17,326 nucleotides of DNA from Oscillospiraceae bacterium (GTDB taxonomy: Bacteria; Bacillota; Clostridia; Oscillospirales; Ruminococcaceae), in contig JAFXOO010000136.1 of the NCBI GenBank assembly GCA_017528675.1, forward strand, positions 1 through 17,326, in the 5' to 3' direction. This document shows, one piece after another, positions 8,401 through 16,100 of the stretch. A program made the position numbers and the translations under genes. Numbering within the stretch: position 1 is the stretch's first letter; each line of letters opens with the position of its first letter. The notes under the pieces were generated by a model, which made no database searches, was not told the origin of the DNA, and saw only the letters and a list, made by a program, of their open reading frames with translations.

Positions 8401-11343
8401 AACGAACTGGAGTACAGCTCCGCTAACACCGTTTTCCTGCCAATTCCCTGCAAAGAGCTGCGGGGCATCTATCTCCTGAACGGCACATCCCTGACGTTCC
8501 GTTCGCTCATCTCGCATGAGACTGAACCGGTCTGCACCTTCAGGCGCTGCAACACTGCCTATGCCGCCAACAACAAGCTCTATTACTCGGACGGCACCAC
8601 ATGCTATGTCTATGACCTGCTCTTGCAGGATACCGTCCTCCGGTTTCCGCTCAGCGGCTACAGCATCAATGCCGTCGGCGCTGATGCGCAGGGCAGAATC
8701 TATCTTGCCGGCACCAGCAGCCAGAACTCCAACGCCCACAAACTGTTCCTGTTCAACGACAAGGGCGAGCTGCTGTCATCTGCCAATTCTGAAGTCCAGA
8801 TCTACAGCTTCAACGGCTTTGATGAGAGCAGCGGCAATTTCTTCATGGAATCGCATTACAACTGGGTTTACTGGGGCTACGATCATCCCGGCCATGCCGC
8901 CACAATGGGCAAGGTGCAGGGCAATGAGATCATGACGGTCAATTCCGGCACTTCCATACTCATGAGCGGTCTGATTACCTATAATCTCGACTGCATCGAC
9001 TACCTTTGCCAGGACTGGTACTTAGAACACCAGAACAGTGTCTCCGTGGAGGGTGACCATTATCTGGTCACTTGCAGCACAACCTATGGCAGAAAGCAGG
9101 TCATTGACGCCGATGCGCTGAGCGGCTGCTATACCCTGACCAATCCGAAGCCGGATGAACCGGATTCAAACGAGGATCATGACACCGGCTCCGTCGGTAC
9201 ACGGTCTGCCTATAACGAGATCAACGACAGCATCATCACCTATGACGGCAATAAAATGCTCACCGAATATACAGATACCGGCGAAATCATCTCCGATTAT
9301 GAAACAGCGCACTATGTCTTCAGCATGGAGCAGATGGACAACACGCTCCTGCTCTTTGAGAAAGAGGACGGCAAAAGCTATCTGGAGCTTGTGACATGGG
9401 ACTCCCCCACCGAAATGCACATCAGCGGCTCCTCGGATACGCTTGCCGCCGGCAGCTCCATGCAGCTCACGCTCAGCTTCAACAGCTCCCTGCTCCCGAA
9501 CTGCACCTGGAGCTCCAGCGACCCCTCCATCGTCAGCATCGACCAGAGCGGCATTGCCGTCGGATGGAATCCGGGTAAAGCCGTCATCACCGCAACCTCC
9601 AGCAACGGCCTGACCGCCACCTATCCCATCACCGTGACCGGTACGTTACCGGAGGCACCGGAATCTGCTGCCGTGATTGAGGATGCAACTGTTACAGATA
9701 ACCAGGGCAGCAACAGCTACAGCACCTATAGCGATGTCGTCCGTTCCTACCTGCACGAGCTGCCCGACGGTACGCTCGAACGTGTGGAATCCACCGGCGA
9801 AGGCATTCTTGTCGAAACCTACCGGGACGGCCAGGTGCTTTCCCGCAAAACCCTTGAAAACCAGCTTCCCATTTTCGGCGGCTGCTTCTTCGGGTCGGAT
9901 GACAACTTCCTCGTCTTCGGCCAGTCCAATCCGGAGGAAAGTGATGCCGCTGAGGTGCTCCGGGTTGTGAAGTACTCGAAGGACTGGGAAATCCTCGACA
10001 GTGCCTCTGTCTACGGCGCCAACACCTACATTCCGTTTGATGCCGGTTCTCTGCGCATGGCGGAGTATGACGGCACACTGTATATCCACACCGCCCACGA
10101 GATGTACGATGAAGGCGACGGCTTACACCACCAGGCAAATATGACCTTTGTATACGAGGAGTCCTCTCTCAGGCAGCTCCAGAGCTACTATGATGTCCTG
10201 AACCTCGACCAGGCAGGCTATGTCAGCCATTCCTTCAACCAGTTCGTCAAGACAGACGGCACCTCGCTGTACCGGGTGGATCACGGCGATGCCGCACCGA
10301 GAGCCGTGACCCTCACAAGATGCTCCCTGGACGGCAGTATCACGGACGTAGCCTACACCTATGCACTCCCGATCAATGGCTACGGCGGCAACAATTCCAC
10401 GGGCGTTTCTGTCGGCGGATTTGAGCTGTCTGCACAGAATTGCCTCATTGCAGGCAATTCCGTAGACCAGGGCGACAACTACTCCGCCTATGGCCAGCGG
10501 AACATCTTCCTGAGCGTTGTCAGCAAGGACCTCAAGAACAAGGAGATCAAATGGATCACCAGCTATACCCCGGATGACCACATTTCCCCCGCAACGCCGC
10601 AGCTTGTCAGGATCAGCGAGCATGCCTTCCTGCTGATGTGGGAGGAATACAGGTCGGAAACCAACGAAACTGTCACCCGCATGTGTACACTCAATGCAGA
10701 CGGCCAGCCGACATCCGAAATCATCACGACCTTCAAGAAGCTCTCTGACTGCCAGCCGTTCTATGCCAGTGACAAGCTCGTCAAGTGGTACACAACAGAC
10801 GGCATGTCCCTGACCATCTACCAGCAAAATCCGTTCCTGATGCAGAACGAGGAGGCACCGACCGAAGCCCTCCCGACAGAGACTGACCCGCCTGAGACAG
10901 AAACACTTGCAACCGAACCGGTCGAGACTGATCCGCCTGAGACAGAAACACTTGCAACCGAACCGGTCGAGACTGATCCGCCTGAGGCAGAAACGCTTGC
11001 AACCGAACCGGTCGAGACTGATCCGCCTGAGGCAGAAACGCTTGCAACCGAACCGGTTGAAACCGAGCCTACAGAGCCAACACAGCCGGCAGACCTGCTG
11101 ATTCCGGGTGACGTCAACGGCGACAGCCTGGTCAACGCCTCGGATGCGGCGCAAATCCTGATCGCTGCCGCCAACATCGGCGCCGGAAACTCCAGCGGTC
11201 TGACCATACGGCAGTGGAGCGTTGCCAATGTCAACTACGACAGCACGGTCAACGCCACCGATGCGGCACAGGTTCTGATCTATGCGGCGTATATCGGTGC
11301 CGGCGGGACAACCTCGCCCACTGACTATTTCAAGGTACCCTGA
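5407..11343 (+). CDS. Giant secreted BspA-type LRR / Big2 / propeller-like / dockerin protein
   Basis: The protein is 1978 residues. I chose the ATG at 5407, with AAGGGGG upstream, because it directly precedes a Sec signal peptide (residues 1 to about 30). Order of parts: BspA head (about 60-103, TLNTRTGLLTVSGTGSM); about 19 BspA/LRR_5 repeats of 23 residues (to about 612; form LTSVTIPDTVTSIGDYAFxGC); a second head (about 629-680) with about 8 more repeats (to about 895); Big2-like Ig domain (about 903-980); a beta-rich, propeller-like region (about 985-1330); second Big2 (about 1336-1413); second propeller-like region (about 1415-1815); a tandemly repeated Thr/Pro/Glu linker (1825-1884); and a type I dockerin (about 1899-1978). 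The dockerin has two calcium loops, DVNGDSLVNASD and NVNYDSTVNATD. It should bind a cohesin and present the LRR arrays outside the cell. No catalytic domain is visible, so adhesion or structural binding is the likelier role. The propeller assignment rests on repeat texture only. Confidence 0.93.
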   Translation: MIRKKRGRVTALALTAAMAMTLPAGLLADAAGESAPGSILAQDDPEPAEDVPEVVTGSAGSDLTFTLNTRTGLLTVSGTGSMVYTGGYYSEMPFYAYRDYIRTAVFEEGVTSIGDYAFLKCANLTSVTIPDTVTTISTAAFKECTSLRTLVIPDTVTKLGTSLFNGCTSLTSVTLPEGLTELPGGASTYGFFENCTSLTSFTIPAGITRIGNRAFSGCTALSAIRIPDTVTSIGNQAFQGCEALESVSLPGSVTSLGSGCFQSCLKLQSVTLPAGLDRISASLFSGCGALRSITLPETVTVIEENAFAECTSLTGMQFPDGIVSIGSSAFQNCTSLRTLRFPEGFDNIGSLAFDGTAFLAEQDDPFVLLNGTVLYKYQGLDTSVTVPDGVTSIADGAFSSVSDLTAVTIPKGVTRIGAAFRGCTSLKSVTLPNTLQELGDEAFRGCSKLESILLPSSLTTIGDRAFFQCTSLGIVDLSYQNSLTRVGGNAFSGTPYTAGKTGMIIIGQALYQYIGNEADPKIPNDIVSISPGAFAGNLSIEELHLPASVRSIGKQAFIGCQNLSSVNLPDTVTEIGTQAFGYYYSDGKSGDILAYPFTFYGHSGSVSEAYVQDSASSSISFVNIDNLQGDCNEDIFWTVSIETGTLTISGTGKMPEYSNPYGENQAPYLQYQNIITSVEIDEGITSVGSYAFYNLKHLRSVSLPDGLTSIGAYAFAGCTSLSEIAFPDTVRSFGNSVFARNMALTSVTLPAGMTNFNPRAFSESGITQFLIDDENQYFQSKGGVLYSKNLTRLVAYPQGKADHSFTIPDTVTAVGDYAFYRQQYLTSVTFPASVTSAGGGILYDMPSLERLVFLGDVPESRSLSNDLPKENITYYCYFDKAGWEPLRSSMTSVTWVDLAGYGDSDTLTVEADHTTLKPGEALQLSARLNPVYASEFVWSSDAPGTAHVFSDGRVLALNPGTVTVTAASPDGQYQGSVTLRITGSPYEIPQHELHELSGNELEYSSANTVFLPIPCKELRGIYLLNGTSLTFRSLISHETEPVCTFRRCNTAYAANNKLYYSDGTTCYVYDLLLQDTVLRFPLSGYSINAVGADAQGRIYLAGTSSQNSNAHKLFLFNDKGELLSSANSEVQIYSFNGFDESSGNFFMESHYNWVYWGYDHPGHAATMGKVQGNEIMTVNSGTSILMSGLITYNLDCIDYLCQDWYLEHQNSVSVEGDHYLVTCSTTYGRKQVIDADALSGCYTLTNPKPDEPDSNEDHDTGSVGTRSAYNEINDSIITYDGNKMLTEYTDTGEIISDYETAHYVFSMEQMDNTLLLFEKEDGKSYLELVTWDSPTEMHISGSSDTLAAGSSMQLTLSFNSSLLPNCTWSSSDPSIVSIDQSGIAVGWNPGKAVITATSSNGLTATYPITVTGTLPEAPESAAVIEDATVTDNQGSNSYSTYSDVVRSYLHELPDGTLERVESTGEGILVETYRDGQVLSRKTLENQLPIFGGCFFGSDDNFLVFGQSNPEESDAAEVLRVVKYSKDWEILDSASVYGANTYIPFDAGSLRMAEYDGTLYIHTAHEMYDEGDGLHHQANMTFVYEESSLRQLQSYYDVLNLDQAGYVSHSFNQFVKTDGTSLYRVDHGDAAPRAVTLTRCSLDGSITDVAYTYALPINGYGGNNSTGVSVGGFELSAQNCLIAGNSVDQGDNYSAYGQRNIFLSVVSKDLKNKEIKWITSYTPDDHISPATPQLVRISEHAFLLMWEEYRSETNETVTRMCTLNADGQPTSEIITTFKKLSDCQPFYASDKLVKWYTTDGMSLTIYQQNPFLMQNEEAPTEALPTETDPPETETLATEPVETDPPETETLATEPVETDPPEAETLATEPVETDPPEAETLATEPVETEPTEPTQPADLLIPGDVNGDSLVNASDAAQILIAAANIGAGNSSGLTIRQWSVANVNYDSTVNATDAAQVLIYAAYIGAGGTTSPTDYFKVP
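10879..11058 (+). repeat. Four 45-bp tandem repeats encoding the linker before the dockerin
   Basis: Four head-to-tail units start at 10879, 10924, 10969 and 11014, each encoding the 15-residue unit ETDPPETETLATEPV (Ala replaces the second Thr in units 3 and 4). Units 1 and 2 differ at one base, units 3 and 4 at one base, and the pairs differ at two bases. The pattern suggests recent duplication. The length is a multiple of three, so copy-number change keeps the frame. Confidence 0.97.
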
Positions 11344-11364
11344 CCGGCTGCCCGATGCAAACAA

Positions 11365-11403
11365 AAACCCGCCCCGATGTCATGACGGCATCGGGGCGGG
11401 TTT
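11365..11403. terminator. Bidirectional terminator between convergent genes
   Basis: A 15-bp perfect stem (11365-11379 with 11389-11403) has a 9-nt loop. It lies 21 nt past the LRR/dockerin stop and 10 nt past the convergent LPxTG gene's stop. The U-tract is good for the minus strand (TTTTTGTTTG) and short for the plus strand (TTT). Confidence 0.93.
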
Positions 11404-11413
11404 GCTTCTGTGG

Positions 11414-12904
11414 TTAGTTGTTTTCTTTTCTCGTTTTCACAACAATCGCTGTTCCGGCAGCAACCATCAGGGCGCCCAATCCGGCAACGAGTCTGCCGAA
11501 GCCGAAATATCCGGTCTGCGGAAGTTCCGCTGCGCTGCTGCCTGTATCCTCAGAAACCGGCTCAGGCATCACCGGGGTGTCCTCTCCGGTCGTACCATCC
11601 TGCGAAGCCGGTGAGGAATCCTCCTCTGTGGGTTCACTCTGCGAAGCCGGTGCAGATTCCTCCTCTGCGGGCTCACTCTGCGAAGCCGGTGCAGATTCCT
11701 CCCCTGCGGGTTCCTCCGGCGAGGAAGATGTTTCCTCCGGAACCTCGACCCCGGCAGGAGCAGACTCCTGGAAACCGATCATAAGCCTGGAATAATCCAA
11801 CTGCTGCTCTGTGCAGTAATCCTCGATCATCTGAGTGAGCGCAGCTCTGTCATACTCTTGCAGGTAAGGTGCCTGGTCAAAAAGCATTTCTATGGTTTTG
11901 CCTTCAAATGCATTTTGGGTTTCCTCGTCCAGGTATGTTATATGGACTTTATAGCCCTGTTCCGCAAGAAATGCAGCAACCTTCTCCGCAAGCGCCCTGT
12001 CCTCCGGTGTCCCTTCCGGCATGGGCTCTCCGCAACAGATCTCCACAAGCTCCTCCCGGATCTCATTTTCCTGCATAAAGGCTCTGAACGCTGCACGGGA
12101 TGCTTCCTCATCCGCTGTATAGCAGCTAACGAGAACCTTATCCTGACGCACACCATCCGGTGTCTCAAAAGAGGAGAGCTCTACAAACGAATTCTTTGTG
12201 AGAGGATTCCCGCTCTCCTTCTGCTCAGCCACAAACTGGCGCAGCAGCTCGCAGGCACGTTTGCGCTCCGGCGTTTCCTCATCCAGGAACTCCACCTTAA
12301 CCAGGTAAGTACTCAGATGATGCTCCCTACAGTAATCCATGATGTCCGTGCAGATTGCATCACGGTCAGGCGCCGCTTCCCCGTCCGGTACCGGATTGAA
12401 CTGCACCGATACTTTCGAGCCATCCTCCATCACGGTGCTGGCATCGTAGCTGTTTTGTGCAATCAAGGTATCCAGGGCATCCCGGATCACCTGGAGATCC
12501 TTCACAGCAAGATAATCCATCTCCACGAGATCCTCACTGATTCCATTCTCCTGCATAAAGGGCTTGATTTCGGCAAGAACTGCTTCTGCATCCTCAAAGT
12601 AGCACTCAACCAGCACCTTATTACGAACCTCATGATCCGCTGTTTCAACAGGAGCATACTGTACAAACGAATCCCTGAACAATTGATTCCCGCTCTCCTT
12701 CTGCCCGGCAATGAACTGGCTCAGCAGTTCGCCGGCACGTTTGAGCGTTGTAGCATAGTCTTCTTCTGAAACAACCGAGCCGGTTCCTTCGATTGTATCA
12801 ACCACTGCACTTTCGGCATCTGCAAAAGCGATCGTTGGAGAAGCCAGGCACGAACCCACAAAGCACAATGAAACGACCAGCGGCACAATTCTCTTTCTAC
12901 GCAT
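11414..12904 (-). CDS. LPxTG-anchored cell-wall surface protein with duplicated unknown module
   Basis: The protein is 496 residues. The ATG at 12904 has GAGGT 8 nt upstream and begins a signal peptide (MRRKR, hydrophobic to about 27, AFA before the cut). Two copies of a module of about 165 residues follow: about 52-210 and 214-380. They share (R/A)xELLxQF(I/V)AxQKESGN, KVLVxCY, FMQENxI and a closing (I/C)xDYC-type helix. A Glu/Ser/Pro stalk (about 381-455) leads to LPQTG (461-465), a membrane helix (about 468-488) and the positive tail KTRKENN. This is a complete sortase sorting signal, so the protein should be covalently linked to peptidoglycan; no sortase gene is in the window. The modules are acidic, with scattered Cys, and match no family I recognise. 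It is monocistronic with its own promoter. Adhesion is a guess. Confidence 0.9.
   Translation of the reverse strand: MRRKRIVPLVVSLCFVGSCLASPTIAFADAESAVVDTIEGTGSVVSEEDYATTLKRAGELLSQFIAGQKESGNQLFRDSFVQYAPVETADHEVRNKVLVECYFEDAEAVLAEIKPFMQENGISEDLVEMDYLAVKDLQVIRDALDTLIAQNSYDASTVMEDGSKVSVQFNPVPDGEAAPDRDAICTDIMDYCREHHLSTYLVKVEFLDEETPERKRACELLRQFVAEQKESGNPLTKNSFVELSSFETPDGVRQDKVLVSCYTADEEASRAAFRAFMQENEIREELVEICCGEPMPEGTPEDRALAEKVAAFLAEQGYKVHITYLDEETQNAFEGKTIEMLFDQAPYLQEYDRAALTQMIEDYCTEQQLDYSRLMIGFQESAPAGVEVPEETSSSPEEPAGEESAPASQSEPAEEESAPASQSEPTEEDSSPASQDGTTGEDTPVMPEPVSEDTGSSAAELPQTGYFGFGRLVAGLGALMVAAGTAIVVKTRKENN
11600..11716 (-). repeat. Three 39-bp tandem repeats encoding the Glu/Ser/Pro stalk
   Basis: Three consecutive units begin at 11600, 11639 and 11678. 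Each encodes 13 residues of the form P(A/T)EEESAPASQSE. The copies facing the conserved modules are the most alike, and the one nearest LPQTG is the most diverged. The repeat lies in the stretch that would span the cell wall. Confidence 0.92.
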
Positions 12905-12953
12905 AGTAATCAACCTCGCTTTCAATCAAAAACAACGCAGAAATCCCTTGCCG

Positions 12954-12978
12954 GGCACCAGCCCTGTACGGTGGTGCC
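12954..12978 (-). promoter_or_regulatory. 5'-terminal hairpin of the LPxTG gene transcript
   Basis: A perfect 7-bp stem, GGCACCA (12954-12960) with TGGTGCC (12972-12978), has an 11-nt loop. The predicted transcription start is near 12980, so the hairpin would be the very 5' end of the mRNA. Such 5' hairpins are known to protect transcripts from decay. No U-tract follows, so it is not a terminator. Confidence 0.5.
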
Positions 12979-12986
12979 TTACTATT

Positions 12987-13014
12987 AGTATAGCACATAT
13001 TGGAAAAAAATCAA
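12987..13014 (-). promoter_or_regulatory. Promoter of the LPxTG surface protein gene
   Basis: On the minus strand TTGATT (13009-13014) and TATACT (12987-12992) are spaced by 16 nt. AT-rich DNA upstream (13015-13090) could act as an UP element. The leader is about 75 nt. Confidence 0.7.
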
Positions 13015-13090
13015 TAGCGATCCGCAATTATCACAAATTTCTGCCTAAAATTGTTAATTTTACCAAATTCGGAACAAATTTTCTGACACA

Positions 13091-13126
13091 AAATCCCCTG
13101 CATCCTCCCATGGATGCAGGGGATTT
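13091..13126 (-). terminator. Terminator hairpin downstream of PFOR
   Basis: A 15-bp perfect stem (13091-13105 with 13112-13126) has a 6-nt loop. It lies about 66 nt past the PFOR stop on the minus strand and is followed there by a short U-rich run (TTTTGTGT counting the stem end). It separates PFOR from the LPxTG gene promoter. Confidence 0.85.
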
Positions 13127-13140
13127 CCCAATCTCCGGCA

Positions 13141-13168
13141 GGGACGGGCTTGTCTCCGCCCGTGTCCC
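13141..13168 (-). other. Secondary GC-rich hairpin between PFOR stop and terminator
   Basis: GGGACGGGC (13141-13149) pairs with GCCCG-TG-TCCC (13158-13168), 9 bp with a 2-nt bulge. There is no U-tract. It lies 24 nt after the PFOR stop codon and may act as a 3' mRNA-stabilising stem or an accessory to the stronger terminator. Confidence 0.5.
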
Positions 13169-13192
13169 GCCAAAGAAGTGACTGAACGTGGA

Positions 13193-16100
13193 TTAGTCGT
13201 TGTTGTACATTGCAGCGAGTCTGGTCAGGTAATCGTAACGATCCTTTGCATTCTCCAGTGCAGCAGAGAACAGCTTCTCCGCACGCTCCGGATTCTCACG
13301 CATCAGACGGTTGTAACGAACCTCACCCATGAGGAAGTTTCTGTACTCGTCAATGTTCGGAGCCTTGGAATCGAGGATGAACGGATTCTTGCCTTCCTTC
13401 TTCAGATCCGGGTTGTAGCGGTACAGATGCCAGTAGCCAGCCATAACAGCCTTCTTCTCCTCAGCCTGTGCAGTTGCCATACCGGTCTTGATACCATGGT
13501 TGATGCAAGGTGCATAAGCGATGATGATGGACGGGCCGTCATATGCCTCAGCCTCACGGATTGCCTTCAGGCACTGGGCCTGGTCAGCACCCATAGCGAT
13601 GTGAGCAACGTATACATAGCCATAGCTCATGGCAATACCTGCCAGATCCTTCTTCTTGACAGCCTTACCGGCAGCAGCGAACTGTGCAATAGCGCCGGTA
13701 GGAGTTGCCTTGGAAGCCTGACCGCCGGTGTTGGAGTAAACCTCGGTATCGAATACCAGAACGTTTACGTTTCTGCCGGAAGCAAGTACATGGTCAAGAC
13801 CGCCGAAGCCGATATCATAAGCCCAGCCGTCGCCGCCGAAGATCCACTGGCTCTTCTTGCGCAGGTAATCCTTCTCAGCGAGGATTGCCTTAGCCTCGTC
13901 GCAATCGCACTGCTCAAGCACTGCAATCAGCTCCTCAGCAGCCGGTGTGTTGGCAGCGCCGTCGTCCTTGGTCTCCAGGAACTTGGCAACAGCAGCCTTC
14001 ACCTCATCCTTGGTAGCCTTCTCAGCAAGTGCCTCAACCTTGGCAATGACTCTTGCTCTCAGGGTCTCCTGTGCCAGGAACATACCATAACCAAACTCAG
14101 CGTTATCCTCGAACAGGGAGTTGGACCATGCCGGGCCATAACCCTTCTTGTTCACAGTGTACGGTGTGGACGGTGCAGAGTTTCCCCAGATAGAGGAGCA
14201 GCCTGTTGCATTGGCGATGTACATTCTGTCACCAAAGAGCTGGGTAACGAGCTTTGCATACGGTGTCTCGCCGCAGCCTGCGCATGCGCCGGAGAATTCG
14301 AGCAGCGGCTGACGGAACTGGCTGCCCTTTACGGTAGCCTCCGTGAACTTCGCAGTCACCTCAGGCTTAGCGTCGATGGTTCTGCCGTAGTCGAAGCCTG
14401 CCTGCTGGTCAAGCTGGCTCTCAAGCGGCTTCATCACGAGCGTCTCGGTCTTGTTGTTTGCCGGACATACCTTGGAGCATACGCCGCAGCCGGTGCAGTC
14501 GAGCACGGAAACGGTCATAGCGAACTTCAGGTCGCCCATAGCCGGCTTCATAGCAGCCATCTTCATCGTTTCCGGTGCAGCAGCAGCTTCCTCAGCGGAG
14601 AGCGTTACCGGACGCAGAACAGCGTGCGGGCAGACATATGCGCACTGGTTACACTGGATACAGGAATCCGGATTCCAGGACGGAACAGTTACTGCGATAC
14701 CACGCTTCTCGAATGCAGCAGAGCCGAGCGGAGAAGTACCGTCAGCAAGCTTTACGAAGGTGGAAACCGGCAGAGTGTCGCCCTTCTGTGCGTTGCAGGG
14801 GATCTGGATATTGTTTACGAAATCCTCAAGATCCTTGTTGGCAGCCGTTACCTTGTCCATGCCCATCTTGGTATCCGGAGCATCCTTCCAGGACTCCGGA
14901 ACCTGAACCTCTACGAGGCCCTTGTAGCCGGCATCAATTGCCTTCCAGTTCATCTCTACGATGTCCTGGCCCTTCTTTGCATAGGACTTCTCGGCAGCCT
15001 TCTTCATGTAGCCGAGTGCTTCCTCAAACGGGATAACAGCAGCCAGCTTGAAGAATGCGGACTGAAGAATGGTGTTGATTCTGGTGCCCATACCAGTCTC
15101 CTGGCCGAGCTTGACACCGTTTACGATGTAGAACTTGATGTTGTTCTGGGCGATGTAGCGCTTTACCTGACCCGGCAGGTGCTTTTCGAGGCCTTCCATA
15201 TCCCAGATGGTGTTCAGCAGGAAGGTACCGCCCGGCTTGATGTCGGTAACGATGTCATACTTGTCCATGTAGGACTGGTTATGACATGCCACGAAGTCAG
15301 CCTTGCTGATGAGGTAGGTGGACTTGATCGGGGTCTTGCCGAAACGCAGGTGCGATACGGTTACACCGCCGGACTTCTTGGAGTCATAAGCGAAGTATGC
15401 CTGTGCATACATATCGGTATGGTCACCGATGATCTTGATGGAGTTCTTGTTTGCACCAACGGTACCGTCAGAGCCGAGACCCCAGAACTTGCAGGAGATT
15501 GTGCCGGCAGGAGCGGTATCCGGGTTGAAGGAAGCGTCCAGGGACAGGTTGGTTACATCGTCGTTGATGCCCAGGGTGAAGCGCTTCTTCTCGGTGTTCT
15601 TGAACACAGCGATGATCTGGTTCGGGGTGGTGTCCTTGGAACCCAGACCATAGCGGCCGGAGTAGATCTTGACAGCGTCGAACTTGGAATCCTTCAGAGC
15701 AGCCACAACATCGAGGTACAGCGGCTCACCGAGGGAGCCCGGCTCCTTGGTTCTGTCAAGCACGGAGATCTGCTTTACAGTATCCGGCAGTGCTTCAATC
15801 AGCTTCTCAGCAACAAACGGTCTGTACAGACGTACACGAACCATACCGTACTTGCCGCCGTTTGCATTCAGATAATCAATAGTCTCCTCGATGGTATCCG
15901 TTACGGAACCCATAGCGATGATGACATGCTCTGCATCTGCTGCGCCGTAGTAGTTGAATAGCTTGTAGTTGGTACCGATCTTTGCATTGACCTTGTCCAT
16001 GTACTTCTCGACAACTGCCGGGAAAGCATCATAGTAGGTGTTGCAGGCCTCACGAGCCTGGAAGAAGATGTCAGGGTTCTGTGCAGAGCCTCTCTGTACC

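Noticed and set aside
5407..11343. CRISPR-like or phage-tail reading of the regular LRR repeats
   Set aside because: The periodicity is a degenerate 23-residue protein repeat, not identical DNA repeats with spacers. The signal peptide and dockerin settle its nature.
10123..11364. 413-codon antisense frame over the linker and dockerin, with RFGCKRFCLRR-like repeats
   Set aside because: The repeats simply reflect the 45-bp tandem repeat on the other strand; there is no promoter or ribosome site.
13178..15961. 927-codon open frame antisense to PFOR
   Set aside because: PFOR is certain from its cluster cysteines and thiamine motifs. The antisense frame is Leu/Val/Cys-rich as expected from reversed codons, and it has no start signals.
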